DNA of 64,000 nucleotides from Leptothrix discophora (GTDB lineage Bacteria; Pseudomonadota; Gammaproteobacteria; Burkholderiales; Burkholderiaceae_C). Positions 18,004-28,269 of the stretch are shown in pieces. Each line of letters begins with the position of its first letter. The stretch's first letter is position 1. The DNA lies in NCBI RefSeq assembly GCF_030705305.1, contig NZ_JAUZEE010000005.1:1-64000 (forward strand). Direction: 5' to 3'. Made by a program: the position numbers and the translations under genes. The notes below the pieces were generated by a model, which was not told the DNA's origin, did no database searches, and saw nothing but the letters and a program-made list of their open reading frames with translations.

Positions 18004-20169
18004 ATGAGCCTCAAAGAAGACATCAAGCTGTTGCGCATCAACTACCTGCGCGGCCCCAACGTCTGGACCTACCGCCCGGTGCTCGAGGTCTGGCTCGATC
18101 TGGGCGAGCTGGAAGACCACCCGTCCAACAAGCTGCCCGGCTTCAACGACCGGCTCACGGCGATGCTGCCGGCACTGGTCGAGCACCACTGCGGCGTCGG
18201 TGAGCGTGGTGGCTTCCTGCAGCGGCTGGTCGAGGGCACCTGGGCCGGACACGTGCTGGAGCACGTCGTCATCGAGCTGCTCAACCTGGCGGGCATGCCC
18301 ACCGGCTTCGGCCAGACCCGCAGCACCTCGCGGCATGGGGTCTACCGGATGGTGTTCCGGGCCCGCGACGAGCAGGTCGCCCGCACCGCGCTCGCCTGCG
18401 GTCACGCGCTGATCATGGCGGCGATCAACGACCAGCCGTTCGACGTGCCCAAGGCGGTCGAGCAGATCCGCGAGCGCATCGACGAGTGCTACCTCGGCCC
18501 GAGCACCGCCTGCATCGTGTCGGCGGCGACCGACCGGCAGATCCCGCACATCCGCCTGAACGACGGCAACCTGGTGCAGCTCGGCTACGGCCGCGCCCAG
18601 CGCCGCATCTGGACCGCCGAGACCGACAAGACCAGCGCCATCGCCGAGGGCATCGCCGGTGACAAGGACCTGACCAAGTCGCTGCTGAAAGCGGTCGGCG
18701 TGCCGGTGCCCGAGGGCGAGGTGGCCAAGGATCCGGCCCATGCCTGGGAGATCGCGCAGGACCTGGGCCTGCCGGTGGTGGTCAAGCCGACCGACGCCAA
18801 CCATGGCCGCGGGGTCAGCCTGGAGCTGAGCACGCAGGCCGAGGTCGAGGCCGCCTGGGGCATCGCCGACGCCGAAGGCAGCGAGGTCATCGTCGAGCGC
18901 TACATCCGTGGCGACGAGCATCGCCTGCTGGTCGTCGCCGGCCAGGTGGTCGCCGCCGCCCGGGGCGAAAGCCTGTGGATCCACGGCGACGGCGTGTCGA
19001 CCGTGCTGCAGCTGATCGACAGCCAGCTCAACACCGACCCGCGCCGCGGCGAGGCCGAGGAGTTCCCGCTCGAGACCATCAAGCTCGACCGCGAGCCGGT
19101 CATCCGCCTGCTGCTGGAGCGCCAGGGCCTGGACGGCGACTCGATCCCGGCGGCTGGCCGGCGCGTGCTGATTCAGCGCAACGGCAACGTCGCGATCGAC
19201 TGCACCGATGCCGTGCATCCGGAGGTCGCCCACGCCGTCGGCCTGGCCGCCCGCGTGGTCGGCCTGGACATCGCCGGCATCGACCTGGTGGCCGAGGACG
19301 TCTCGCGTCCGCTGCACGAGCAGGGCGGCGCGATCGTCGAGGTCAACGCCGGCCCCGGCCTGCTGATGCACCTGAAGCCGGCGGTCGGCACGCCGCGCCC
19401 GGTCGGCCAGGCCATCGTCAACCACCTGTTCGACGAGGCCAGCAGCGGCCGCGTGCCCATCGTCGGCATCGCCGGCCGGCGCGACACCCACCGCATCGCG
19501 CGGCTGGTCGCGTGGCTGGCGCACCTGGGCGGACGCCGCACCGGCCTGGCCTGCCGCGACGGCCTGTTCCTGGGCACCCGCGCGGTCGAGCGCAAGCCCA
19601 GCGCCCACTTCGACGCCGCGCTGCGCCTGCTGATGAACCGCGAGGTCGACGCCGTCGTGCTCGAGAACGGCCCGGAAAGCATCCTGCAGGACGGCCTGGC
19701 CTACGACCGCTGCCAGGTCGGCGTCGTCACCGACATGGACGGCGCCGACACCCTGGGCGCGCACGACATCGCCAGCCCCGACCAGATGCCGCGCGTGCTG
19801 CGCACCCAGATCGACGTGGTGCTGTCCGATGGCGTGGGCGTGCTCAACGCCGACCATTCCGAGGTCGCCGAACTGGCCCGGCTGTGCGACGGCGAGGTGC
19901 TGCTCTACGCCAGCACGCACGACAACCCCGCACTGGCCGCGCAGCGGTCCCAGGGCGGACGCAGCGTCTGCGCCCGCGACGGCCGCATCGTGCTGGCCAA
20001 CGGCACGGCCGAGGTCTTCGGCCTGCCGCTGCACAACCCGCGCCGCGCCAGCCTGGGGCTGGGCACCGAGGTGCTGCTGGCGGCGGTCGCCACCGCCTGG
20101 GCGATGGGCATCTCGCCCGAGCTGATCGCCGCCGGCATCGAGACCTTCGAACCGGGCGCCGCACGCTGA
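18004..20169 (+). CDS. Second cyanophycin synthetase-like protein (CphA')
   Basis: A 721-residue relative of CphA, shorter by about 150 residues. It keeps the N-terminal domain (NYLRGPNVWTYRPVLE) and a complete ATP-grasp domain (LPVVVKPTDANHGRGVS near residue 260 and VEVNAGPGLLMHL near 450). The Mur-ligase-like domain that follows is abnormal: where CphA has GTNGKTT this protein has GIAGRRDTHR (near residue 489), so the P-loop Lys is gone, and the C-terminal lobe is absent. It therefore probably has a single active ATP site. It precedes cphA by 45 bp and should be co-expressed. It may prime, modify or assist polymer synthesis; that is inference. Confidence 0.85.
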   Translation: MSLKEDIKLLRINYLRGPNVWTYRPVLEVWLDLGELEDHPSNKLPGFNDRLTAMLPALVEHHCGVGERGGFLQRLVEGTWAGHVLEHVVIELLNLAGMPTGFGQTRSTSRHGVYRMVFRARDEQVARTALACGHALIMAAINDQPFDVPKAVEQIRERIDECYLGPSTACIVSAATDRQIPHIRLNDGNLVQLGYGRAQRRIWTAETDKTSAIAEGIAGDKDLTKSLLKAVGVPVPEGEVAKDPAHAWEIAQDLGLPVVVKPTDANHGRGVSLELSTQAEVEAAWGIADAEGSEVIVERYIRGDEHRLLVVAGQVVAAARGESLWIHGDGVSTVLQLIDSQLNTDPRRGEAEEFPLETIKLDREPVIRLLLERQGLDGDSIPAAGRRVLIQRNGNVAIDCTDAVHPEVAHAVGLAARVVGLDIAGIDLVAEDVSRPLHEQGGAIVEVNAGPGLLMHLKPAVGTPRPVGQAIVNHLFDEASSGRVPIVGIAGRRDTHRIARLVAWLAHLGGRRTGLACRDGLFLGTRAVERKPSAHFDAALRLLMNREVDAVVLENGPESILQDGLAYDRCQVGVVTDMDGADTLGAHDIASPDQMPRVLRTQIDVVLSDGVGVLNADHSEVAELARLCDGEVLLYASTHDNPALAAQRSQGGRSVCARDGRIVLANGTAEVFGLPLHNPRRASLGLGTEVLLAAVATAWAMGISPELIAAGIETFEPGAAR

Positions 20170-20214
20170 CGCGTGCGGCCGCCGACCTCCGATCCACGCA
20201 TCCCCTCCGAATCG

Positions 20215-22839
20215 ATGGAACTCACCCGCATCCGGGCCCTGCGCGGGCCCAACCTCTGGAGCCGCCACACCGCCGTCGAGACGATCGTGCGCTGCGAGCC
20301 CGATGAACGCGACATCAGCCGGCTGAGCGGATTCGAGACCCGGCTGCGGGCGCTCTTCCCGGCGCTCGGTGCGATGCCGGCGAGCAGCCAGGCGGGACCG
20401 CGCTCGCTGGCCCACGTGCTGGAGCTGGTGACGCTGACGCTGCAGACCGAGGCCGGCTGCCCGGTGACCTTCAGCCGCACCTCGGCAACGGTCGAGGCCG
20501 GCGTCTACCAGGTCGTGGTCGAGTACAGCGAGGAAGCGGTCGGCAAGCTGGCGCTGGAACTCGCCGAGCAACTGCTCAACGCCGCGCTGTCCAGCGAGGC
20601 CGCGAGCGCCGGCTTCGAGCTCGATGCCGCCGTGGCCCGGCTGCGCGAGATCGACGAGGACGTGCGCCTCGGCCCGAGCACGGGCTCGATCGTCAACGCC
20701 GCCGCCGCGCGCGGCATCCCCTGGCGTCGCCTGACCCAGGGCAGCCTGGTGCAGTTTGGCTGGGGCTCGTCGCTGCGCCGCATCTGGGCCGCCGAGGTCG
20801 ATTCGACCAGCGCCGTGTCCGAATCGATCGCGCAGGACAAGGACCTGAGCAAGCGCCTGCTGGCCGCCGCCGGCGTGCCGGTGCCGGTCGGCCGCCCGGT
20901 GTCCAGCCCCGACGAGGCCTGGGCCGTGGCCGAGGAGATCGGCCTGCCGGTCGTGCTCAAGCCGCAGGACGGCAACCAGGGCAAGGGCGTGACGGTCAAC
21001 ATCATGGACCGCGCCAGCCTGGACATCGCCTACGCCGCCGCTGCCGAGATCGGCGAGGTTATGGTCGAGAAGTTCCTGCCCGGCAGCGACTACCGCATGC
21101 TGGTGGTCGGCAACCAGCTGGTTGCCGCCGCCCGGCGCGACCCGCCGCATGTCAACGGCGACGGCGTTCACACGGTGCGCGAGCTGGTCGACCAGGTCAA
21201 CGCCGACCCGCGCCGCGGTGACGGCCATGCGACCTCGCTGACCAAGATCCGCTTCGACGAGATCGCGGTTGCGCGGCTGGCGCTGCAGGGCCTGACGCCC
21301 GAGAGCGTGCCGCCCAAGGGCCAGCGGGTGATCCTGCGCAACAACGCCAACCTGAGCACCGGCGGCACCGCCACCGACGTGACCGACGACGTCCATCCCG
21401 AGGTTGCCGCGCGCGCCGTGGCGGCCGCGCAGATGATCGGCCTGGACATCTGCGGCGTCGACGTGGTGTGCGAGAGCGTGCTGCGCCCGATGGAGGAACA
21501 GAGCGGCGGCGTGGTCGAGGTCAACGCCGCGCCTGGCCTGCGCATGCACCTGTCGCCGTCCTACGGCAAGGGCCGCAACGTCGGCGAGGCCGTCATCAAC
21601 CACCTGTTCGGCCCGGTTGGCCACGGCAGCGACGGCCGCATCCCGGTCATCGCCGTGACCGGCACCAACGGCAAGACCACGGTGACCCGCCTGACCGCGC
21701 ACATCCTGGCCAGCAGCGGCCTGCGCACCGGCATGACCAACACCGACGGCGTCTACGTCAACGGGCGCCAGATCGACAGCGGAGACTGCTCCGGCCCCAA
21801 GAGCGCCCGCAACGTGCTGATGCACCCGGAGGTCGACGCGGCCGTGTTCGAGACCGCCCGTGGCGGCGTGCTGCGCGAGGGCCTGGGCTTCGACCGCTGC
21901 CAGGTCGCGGTGGTGACCAACCTCGGCGCCGGCGATCACCTGGGCCTGAACTACATCACCACGGTCGAGGACCTGGCGGTGCTCAAGCGCGTGATCGTCC
22001 AGAACGTCGCGCCGACCGGCTATGCCGTGCTCAACGCGGCGGACCCGATCACCGCCGCGATGGCCTCGGTCTGCCCCGGACAGGTCATCTACTTCGCGGC
22101 CGACCGCCAGCATCCGGTGATGGCCACGCACCGGGCGCAGGGCAAGCGCTGCGTCTACATCGACGCCGACAACCTGGTCGCCGCCGAAGGTGCCTGGCGC
22201 GAGCTGATCCCGCTGCGCGACATTCCGCTGACCCGTGGCGGCGCGATCGGCTTCCAGGTCGAGAACGCGATGGCCTCGGTGGCCGCCGCCTGGGGCATCG
22301 GGCTGGACTGGGCCGCGATCCGCAGCGGCCTGGCCAGCTTCGTCAACGACGCCGACAACGCGCCCGGCCGCTTCAACGTGCTGGATCACCGGGGCGCCAC
22401 CGTCATCGCCGACTACGGCCACAACCCCGACGCGATGCGCGCGCTGGTCTCGGCCGTCGAGGCCATGCCGGCGCGCCGGCGCTCGGTGGTCATCAGCGGT
22501 GCCGGCGACCGGCGCGACGAGGACATCCGCGAGCAGACCCAGATCCTCGGCGCGGCCTTCGACGAGGTGATCCTCTACCAGGACGCCTGCCAGCGCGGCC
22601 GCGAGGACGGCGAGGTCCTGCGCCTGTTGCGCGAGGGCCTGGTGGGCGCGCCCCGCACCGGCCAGGTCGACGAGATCTACGGCGAGTTCGTCGCCATCGA
22701 CACCGCGCTGGATCGGCTCGAACCGGGCGACCTCTGCCTCGTGCTGGTCGACCAGGTCGAGGAGGCACTGGCCCACCTCAAGCAGCGCATCGCGGGCGGT
22801 GCGCCGGCGCCGCTGCAGACACCGCCGCAGGCGGCCTGA
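20215..22839 (+). CDS. cphA: Cyanophycin synthetase
   Basis: An 874-residue enzyme that polymerises aspartate and arginine into cyanophycin, a nitrogen and carbon reserve, using ATP. The N-terminal domain begins MELTRIRALRGPNLWSRHTA as in CphA proteins, which fixes the start at ATG 20215; the frame remains open to a GTG at 20173. The ATP-grasp domain includes LPVVLKPQDGNQGKGVTV (near residue 245) and VEVNAAPGLRMHL. The Mur-ligase-like domain has an intact P-loop GTNGKTT at about residue 483 and the later YGHNPDAM segment. Both ATP sites look functional. The stop codon abuts the stop of the convergent CopD gene with no spacer. No cyanophycinase gene is present in the window. Confidence 0.95.
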   Translation: MELTRIRALRGPNLWSRHTAVETIVRCEPDERDISRLSGFETRLRALFPALGAMPASSQAGPRSLAHVLELVTLTLQTEAGCPVTFSRTSATVEAGVYQVVVEYSEEAVGKLALELAEQLLNAALSSEAASAGFELDAAVARLREIDEDVRLGPSTGSIVNAAAARGIPWRRLTQGSLVQFGWGSSLRRIWAAEVDSTSAVSESIAQDKDLSKRLLAAAGVPVPVGRPVSSPDEAWAVAEEIGLPVVLKPQDGNQGKGVTVNIMDRASLDIAYAAAAEIGEVMVEKFLPGSDYRMLVVGNQLVAAARRDPPHVNGDGVHTVRELVDQVNADPRRGDGHATSLTKIRFDEIAVARLALQGLTPESVPPKGQRVILRNNANLSTGGTATDVTDDVHPEVAARAVAAAQMIGLDICGVDVVCESVLRPMEEQSGGVVEVNAAPGLRMHLSPSYGKGRNVGEAVINHLFGPVGHGSDGRIPVIAVTGTNGKTTVTRLTAHILASSGLRTGMTNTDGVYVNGRQIDSGDCSGPKSARNVLMHPEVDAAVFETARGGVLREGLGFDRCQVAVVTNLGAGDHLGLNYITTVEDLAVLKRVIVQNVAPTGYAVLNAADPITAAMASVCPGQVIYFAADRQHPVMATHRAQGKRCVYIDADNLVAAEGAWRELIPLRDIPLTRGGAIGFQVENAMASVAAAWGIGLDWAAIRSGLASFVNDADNAPGRFNVLDHRGATVIADYGHNPDAMRALVSAVEAMPARRRSVVISGAGDRRDEDIREQTQILGAAFDEVILYQDACQRGREDGEVLRLLREGLVGAPRTGQVDEIYGEFVAIDTALDRLEPGDLCLVLVDQVEEALAHLKQRIAGGAPAPLQTPPQAA

Positions 22840-23310
22840 TCAGCGCACGGCCCAGGTCCGCCCGAGCAGGGCGACCGCATAGACCGCGACGCCCAGGCCC
22901 AGGTTGACGCTCACCAGCATGCGGATGCGGGCCAGTGCCGCGCCGCCGGCCGGCCAGTCCTGGCGGTCCACGGCGGCGCGCAGGCGCGGCATCGCCTGGT
23001 GCGCGACCAGGCCGTAGAGCAGCGTCATCGCCAGGCCCAGCGCCAGCATCAGGTGGACGTGGCGCAGCACCACCGCCATGCCACCGGCCACCTCGATCAT
23101 CCCCAGGCCCGATGCCCAGACCGCCAGCACGGCCAGCACCACGCCGCGCAGGAAGCGGCGCAGCGTGTCGGCCATCAGCGGCAGGCGTTGCGGCGCTGCC
23201 AGCGTGGCGACGGCGGCGGGCCGCACGCAGAACAGCATCACCGCCATGCCACCGACCCAGAAGGTCGCGGCGAGCAGGTGGACGAGCAGCAGGATCGGGT
23301 AGGTCCACAT
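22840..23310 (-). CDS. CopD-like four-helix membrane protein
   Basis: A 156-residue integral membrane protein with four predicted helices. The first (LLLVHLLAATFWVGGMAVML) carries the His and WVGG pattern of CopD/DUF2269-type domains. The second follows at about residues 55-75. A third, HLMLALGLAMTLLYGLVAH, has His at both ends and is a possible haem or copper ligand region, and the fourth is near the C-terminus. The family is linked to copper import or to haem-containing membrane proteins, but function is not defined. It is convergent with cphA, with the two stop codons touching, and probably unrelated to it. Confidence 0.75.
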   Translation of the reverse strand: MWTYPILLLVHLLAATFWVGGMAVMLFCVRPAAVATLAAPQRLPLMADTLRRFLRGVVLAVLAVWASGLGMIEVAGGMAVVLRHVHLMLALGLAMTLLYGLVAHQAMPRLRAAVDRQDWPAGGAALARIRMLVSVNLGLGVAVYAVALLGRTWAVR

Positions 23311-23386
23311 GGCAGAAAGCCCCGCGCGGGCGGGGCTGGTCGGGTCCGGGGACCGGGATTGTCGACCGGCTGGCGCCGGTCACCCG

Positions 23387-25318
23387 TCAGGCGTGCGCGG
23401 CCGTGCGGAAGCGCGACACCACCTCGGTCAGCCGGTGAGCCTGCTGGTTCAGGCTTTCGGCGGCCGCAGCGGTCTCCTCGACCAGCGCGGCGTTCTGCTG
23501 CGTGGCCTGGTCGAGCTGGCCGAGCGCGGCGTTGATCTGGTCGGCGCCTTCCTGTTGCTGACCGGTGGCGGCGTTGATCTCGGCCATCAGCGTGTTGACC
23601 TGGCGGACCTGGTCGACGACCGCGCCGATGGTCTGTCCGGCATCGGTGACGCGGCCGTGGCCCATCTCGACCTTCTCGACGCTGTCCTGGATCAGCGTCT
23701 TGATCTCGCGGGCTGCCTGGGCCGAACGCTGCGCGAGCGTGCGGACCTCGGCGGCGACGACCGCGAAGCCGCGGCCCTGTTCACCGGCACGCGCGGCCTC
23801 GACCGCCGCGTTCAGCGCCAGGATGTTGGTCTGGAAGGAAATGCCGTCGATGACGCCGATGATGTCGGCGATCTTGTGGCTCGAACCCTGGATGCCGTTC
23901 ATCGTCTCGACCACCTGCCGGACCGATTCGCCGCCGGTGGCGGCCACTTCCGACGCCCGTGCGGCCAGCTCGTTGGCCTGGCGGGCGCTGTCGGCGTTGG
24001 CGCGCACGGTGTGGTTCATCTGCTGCATCGACGCGGCGGTCTCCTGCAGGCTGGCAGCCTGGTTCTCGGTGCGGGCCGACAGGTCGGCGTTGCCCTGGGC
24101 AATCTGCGAGGACGCGGTGGCGATCGCGTCGGTGCCGGCCCGGACCTCGCCGACCATGCGCGACAGGCTCACCGACATGTGGTCCAGCGCCGTCAGCAAC
24201 GCGCCGATCTCGTCGTCGCTGGTGGCCTGGACACGCTGGCTCAGGTCGCCGTCGGAGACCGCCTCGGCCACGCGCACGGCCTGGGCCAGCGACGCCTTGA
24301 TGCTGCGCGCGATGGCCAGCGACAGCGCGCCGGTCAGCAGCACGCCAACGAGGCCCAGCGCCGCCAGACCGATCAGGCCGTTGCGGGTCGAGGCCGCACG
24401 CTCATCGAGCAGCCGTTCCAGATGCGGCAAGGCCGCGTCGATCAGCGCGAACTGGGCGTCGACGGCTTCGGTCGTCAGCGCGAAATAGGCCTCGCCCGCC
24501 AGCGTGTACGACTCGAAGTCCGAGGTCATCGCGAGGACCTGGCGCTCGACCTGGGCGAGCTGCGCGTCGGACTTGTCGCGAGCGGCCTTGAGATCGCGCA
24601 GCAGCGCCGGGTTCGCCTCGGCGGCGGTCTCCAGGTGACGCCTGGCCGAACGGGCGTGCGAGCGAGCCAGCGCGATCGCGCCCAGCATGTCGGCACGCAG
24701 CGCCGGGGTCATCGTGCGTTGCGTCAGCGCGGCGGTGCCGCGGGCGCGCAGCTGGCCCAGCACCTCGGTGATCGGCGGCACGTCGTTGAGCATCGCGATC
24801 ACGACGTGGTAGCTGTCGGCATTCGGGTCCAGGCTGAGCCCGGAGCTGTCCAGCACCATCGCCAGCAGGTTGAGTTCTTCCTCGATCAGCGCGGTGTGGC
24901 GCTTGAAGCTGGTCGCCGTATCGACGCGACCCTGCGCCACGTCGTCGGGCAGCGCCTGCCAGTCTTGCCGGATGCGGGCGAACTGCTCGCGCAACGACTT
25001 CTGCTCGTAGACGACGACCCCTGTCTGGACGGCATCCATGGCCTGGCCGACCTGGGGTGCCAGGTCGATGCGGCGCTTCTTCATCGCCTCGTTGCCGGCC
25101 AGCGTGCCGGCGGACGCGCCACGGTGCTGCTGGGTCAGTCGCAGCAGCTGCAGGACCTGTTCGGCCGGATGCAGGCCGCTGGCCTCCGACTGCGCCGTGC
25201 GCAGGTCGGCCAGCCGGTCCTTGAACAGGGTCAGCAGCGGCGGCAGGGCCAACGCCACGGTCAGGCTGCCGAGCAGGAGCAGCTTCTTCGACAGGGTGAG
25301 TCGGTCGAGCGAGATCAT
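23387..25318 (-). CDS. Methyl-accepting chemotaxis protein with NIT-like sensor region
   Basis: A 643-residue chemoreceptor. A transmembrane helix lies at residues 12-30, then a periplasmic region of about 290 residues, then a second helix ([20 protein letters not shown]). A HAMP linker and the signalling domain follow. The periplasmic part has an [19 protein letters not shown] segment resembling NIT sensor domains. The hairpin tip, [20 protein letters not shown], is well conserved and binds CheA/CheW. The C-terminus lacks the NWETF-type tether for CheR. ATG at 25318 is chosen for its GGGAGC ribosome site. No other chemotaxis gene is nearby, so it is an orphan receptor. Confidence 0.9.
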   Translation of the reverse strand: MISLDRLTLSKKLLLLGSLTVALALPPLLTLFKDRLADLRTAQSEASGLHPAEQVLQLLRLTQQHRGASAGTLAGNEAMKKRRIDLAPQVGQAMDAVQTGVVVYEQKSLREQFARIRQDWQALPDDVAQGRVDTATSFKRHTALIEEELNLLAMVLDSSGLSLDPNADSYHVVIAMLNDVPPITEVLGQLRARGTAALTQRTMTPALRADMLGAIALARSHARSARRHLETAAEANPALLRDLKAARDKSDAQLAQVERQVLAMTSDFESYTLAGEAYFALTTEAVDAQFALIDAALPHLERLLDERAASTRNGLIGLAALGLVGVLLTGALSLAIARSIKASLAQAVRVAEAVSDGDLSQRVQATSDDEIGALLTALDHMSVSLSRMVGEVRAGTDAIATASSQIAQGNADLSARTENQAASLQETAASMQQMNHTVRANADSARQANELAARASEVAATGGESVRQVVETMNGIQGSSHKIADIIGVIDGISFQTNILALNAAVEAARAGEQGRGFAVVAAEVRTLAQRSAQAAREIKTLIQDSVEKVEMGHGRVTDAGQTIGAVVDQVRQVNTLMAEINAATGQQQEGADQINAALGQLDQATQQNAALVEETAAAAESLNQQAHRLTEVVSRFRTAAHA

Positions 25319-25465
25319 CTGGGGGCTCCCGCGTGTCCCATTGGCCGCCGATGGGGCCATCCTCAGGACACGACGATGGCGCCATCATCGACCGGGCGAT
25401 GGCGCTCGAATGGGCGGAATTGCGCCGCTTCCGGCGCCCAATTCGACGCGGCCGGCGGCGCCGTC

Positions 25466-26014
25466 TCAGCCTGCGGCGGGCTGTGCCAGCAGCTGCGTGA
25501 CGCGGCGCTCGAGCGCCAGGAAATCCGGTGCGCCGACGTGCTGCCAGACGATCTGCCCACGCCGGTCGATCAGCACGCTGGTGGGCGTGCCCTGCACGCC
25601 GCCGAAGGCCCGCGCGATGGCGCCGGTGTTGTCGATCGTGACCTCGAAGGGCAACGGCCGCGCCATGAGGTAGTTCACCACCGCTGCCGGCGCGTCGTAC
25701 TGCATCGCCACCGCCAGGGTCTGGAAGCCGTGCGCCGCATGGCGCTGCTGCAGGGCGACCAGCGCGGGCATTTCCTGCCGGCAGATCGCGCAGGTGGTGG
25801 CCCAGAAGTTGACCAGCACGACCTGACCGCGCAGGCCGGACAGCTGGGCCGGGCTGCCGTCCATGCGGACGTAGCCGACCTCGGACGCTGCCTTCGGCCG
25901 GGTCTGCCACCAGGCCAGCGCACCGAGGCCGGCGACCCCGGCGGTCAACCCTCCGACGCTGGCCAGCAGCAGGCGGCGACGGGTGGACACGGTGGCGAGC
26001 GGGGCGGAGGTCAT
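25466..26014 (-). CDS. TlpA-family thioredoxin-like protein
   Basis: A membrane-anchored or exported thiol-disulfide protein of about 182 residues. The N-terminus has [16 protein letters not shown], a hydrophobic signal with consecutive Arg residues that could be a Tat signal. The thioredoxin fold follows, with the active site [12 protein letters not shown] (CxxC near residue 81) and the cis-Pro region [14 protein letters not shown]. TlpA-type proteins reduce cytochrome c or copper-protein Cys residues in the periplasm. ATG 26014 is preferred; ATG 26050 gives 12 more residues before the signal. It is divergent from gatB with about 100 bp between starts. Confidence 0.87.
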   Translation of the reverse strand: MTSAPLATVSTRRRLLLASVGGLTAGVAGLGALAWWQTRPKAASEVGYVRMDGSPAQLSGLRGQVVLVNFWATTCAICRQEMPALVALQQRHAAHGFQTLAVAMQYDAPAAVVNYLMARPLPFEVTIDNTGAIARAFGGVQGTPTSVLIDRRGQIVWQHVGAPDFLALERRVTQLLAQPAAG

Positions 26015-26115
26015 CGCGTGCGGCGGGATGGTGTCGGGCTTGGCCAGCAAGTTTAGGGCGGTCAGCCGGCTCGCTTAGCATTGACGGTTTCCCGAACCGG
26101 ACGCCCGTCCTGACC

Positions 26116-27567
26116 ATGACCACATCGCTCCTCGTGCGCGGCTACGAAGTCGTGATCGGCTTCGAGACCCACGCCCAGCTCTCGACCCAATCCAAGATCT
26201 TCTCCGGCGCCTCGACGGCCTTCGGTGCCGAGCCCAACACCCAGGCCTGTGCGGTCGACCTGGCGCTGCCGGGCTCGCTGCCGGTGATGAACCGGGGCGC
26301 CGTCGAGCGCGCCATCCGGTTCGGCCTGGCGGTCGGCGCGACGGTGGCGCCGATGTCGATCTTTGCCCGCAAGAACTACTTCTATCCGGACCTGCCCAAG
26401 GGCTACCAGATCAGCCAGTACGAGATCCCGGTGGTGCAGGGCGGCGCGATCGAGTTCCTGGTCGACGGCCAGCGCCACCGCGTGCGCCTGACCCGTGCCC
26501 ATCTGGAAGAGGACGCCGGCAAGTCGCTGCACGAGGACTTCCACGGCATGAGCGGCATCGACCTGAACCGCGCCGGCACGCCGCTGCTGGAAATCGTCTC
26601 CGAGCCCGAGCTGCGTTCGAGCCGCCAGGCGGTCGAATACGCCAAGGCGCTGCACACGCTGGTGGTCTGGCTGGGCATCTGCGACGGCAACATGCAGGAA
26701 GGCAGCTTCCGCTGCGACGCCAACGTCTCGGTGCGCCGTCCGGGCGAGCCCTTCGGCACGCGCCGCGAGATCAAGAACCTCAACAGCTTCCGCTTCCTGC
26801 AGCAGGCGATCGACTTCGAGGTGCAGTGGCAGATCGACCAGATCGAGGACGGCCACGAGATCATCCAGGCCACCGTGCTGTTCGACCCGGACACCGGCGA
26901 GACCCGCATGATGCGGACCAAGGAAGACGCGCACGACTACCGCTACTTCCCCGATCCCGACCTGCCGCCGCTGCTGATCGCCCCGAGCTGGGTCGAGCGC
27001 GTGCGCGCCGAGATGCCGGAACTGCCCGGTGCGCTGGCCGCCCGCTTCGAGGCCGAGCACGGCCTGCCGGCCTACGACGCCGCGATGATGACCGCCAGCC
27101 GCGCCACCGCCGCCTATTACCAGGAAGCCGCGGCCGCCTGCGGCGCACCCAAGCTGGTCGCCAACTGGGTCATGGGCGAGCTGAGCAAGCGCCTGAACGC
27201 CGAGGGCATGGACATCGCCGCCGCGCCGGTGACGGCCGCGACGCTGGCCACGCTGATCGGCCGGATCCAGGACGGCACGATCTCCAACAACGCTGCCCGC
27301 CAGGTGTTCGAGTCGCTGTGGAGCGGCGAGGGTGCGACGGTCGACGCGGTCATCGAGGCCAAGGGCCTGCGCCAGATGAACGACAGCGGCGCGCTCGAGG
27401 CCATCCTCGACGAGGTGCTGGCCGCCAACCCGAAGTCGGTCGAGGAATACCGCGCCGGCAAGGACAAGGCCTTCAACGCGCTGGTCGGCCAGGCCATGAA
27501 GGCGAGCAAGGGCAAGGCCAATCCGGCCCAGGTCAACGAGCTGCTCAAGCGCAAGCTGGCGGGCTGA
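26116..27567 (+). CDS. gatB: Asp-tRNA(Asn)/Glu-tRNA(Gln) amidotransferase subunit B
   Basis: A 483-residue GatB. The N-terminal kinase-like domain starts [20 protein letters not shown] and includes [17 protein letters not shown], and the C-terminal YqeY-like tail supports tRNA binding. With GatA and GatC it phosphorylates and amidates Glu-tRNA(Gln) or Asp-tRNA(Asn). gatC and gatA are normally directly upstream; here the upstream neighbour is a divergent tlpA-like gene, so the other subunits must lie elsewhere. The gene is full length with no sign of damage. Confidence 0.95.
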   Translation: MTTSLLVRGYEVVIGFETHAQLSTQSKIFSGASTAFGAEPNTQACAVDLALPGSLPVMNRGAVERAIRFGLAVGATVAPMSIFARKNYFYPDLPKGYQISQYEIPVVQGGAIEFLVDGQRHRVRLTRAHLEEDAGKSLHEDFHGMSGIDLNRAGTPLLEIVSEPELRSSRQAVEYAKALHTLVVWLGICDGNMQEGSFRCDANVSVRRPGEPFGTRREIKNLNSFRFLQQAIDFEVQWQIDQIEDGHEIIQATVLFDPDTGETRMMRTKEDAHDYRYFPDPDLPPLLIAPSWVERVRAEMPELPGALAARFEAEHGLPAYDAAMMTASRATAAYYQEAAAACGAPKLVANWVMGELSKRLNAEGMDIAAAPVTAATLATLIGRIQDGTISNNAARQVFESLWSGEGATVDAVIEAKGLRQMNDSGALEAILDEVLAANPKSVEEYRAGKDKAFNALVGQAMKASKGKANPAQVNELLKRKLAG

Positions 27568-27582
27568 GGCCCGCCGCCGGTC

Positions 27583-28269
27583 TCAGCGCGCCAGCACCGT
27601 GCTGGGCGCGGGGCCCAGGCTGCCAGGTGCCGCGCCGGCCCAGAGCTTGCGCAGCCGCGCCAGCTCCTCGTCGTAGCGGGCGTTGATGCGCTGCAGTTCG
27701 GACTCGTGCGTGCTGGCCGAGGTGCGCTGGGCCTCGATGCTGGTCTTGTTGTCGTCGAAGCGGACCTTGAGCTTGCGTGGCAGGTCCTTGCCCTTGTAGA
27801 ACTCGGCCTCCTCGTGCAGGGCCTTCTGCTCGACCTCCAGCACGGCCAGCCGCTTCTCGACGCCATGCAGCGCCTGTTTCAGCGGCTCCAGTGCCGCTTC
27901 GCGGGCGCGCTGGTGGGCGGGCTCGTCGGGATAGCGGTTGAGCAGGTTGCGGTCATGTCGCAGCGCATCCCTGCGCGCGGCATCGCGGACCATCTCGGCG
28001 CGCTGTGCCTCTTCCTGCGCGGCGCGTTCCTCGGCGGTCAGGCTGGGCATGACCCGGGCGCGCACCGAGCCGTCCTTGTTGCGCAGGTCCTGCTGGCGGT
28101 CCAGGCATTCCGGGATCGGCCGGTCCGAGGTCAGCCGGCGGCCCTTGGCGTCGATGCAGGTGTAGATGCCGGCGCTGTTCTGGGCCAGGGCCGGCGAGGC
28201 CGCCAGCGCGCACAGCAGCCCCAGCGTCGACAGCGCGACGCCCGCACGCGCCACGCGTCGTGTGGTCAC
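27583..28269 (-). CDS. DUF4124 protein with coiled-coil tail
   Basis: A 228-residue exported protein. The signal peptide ends in ASPALA. Next is a DUF4124 domain (GIYTCIDAKGRRLTSDRPIP), a small beta unit with two Cys residues common in Burkholderiales envelope proteins. Residues 80-200 are charged and helical, and likely form a coiled coil (for example AVLEVEQKALHEEAEFY). Function unknown; the shape suggests a periplasmic structural or scaffold protein. It starts with GTG overlapping the pyrE stop (GTGA), so it is translationally coupled to pyrE although there is no obvious functional link. Confidence 0.8.
   Translation of the reverse strand: MTTRRVARAGVALSTLGLLCALAASPALAQNSAGIYTCIDAKGRRLTSDRPIPECLDRQQDLRNKDGSVRARVMPSLTAEERAAQEEAQRAEMVRDAARRDALRHDRNLLNRYPDEPAHQRAREAALEPLKQALHGVEKRLAVLEVEQKALHEEAEFYKGKDLPRKLKVRFDDNKTSIEAQRTSASTHESELQRINARYDEELARLRKLWAGAAPGSLGPAPSTVLAR

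Noticed and set aside
17944-22776. 1610-codon minus-strand open frame opposite both cyanophycin synthetases
   Set aside because: Antisense shadow of cphA' and cphA; composition is His/Arg/Gln/Asp-rich with no recognisable fold.
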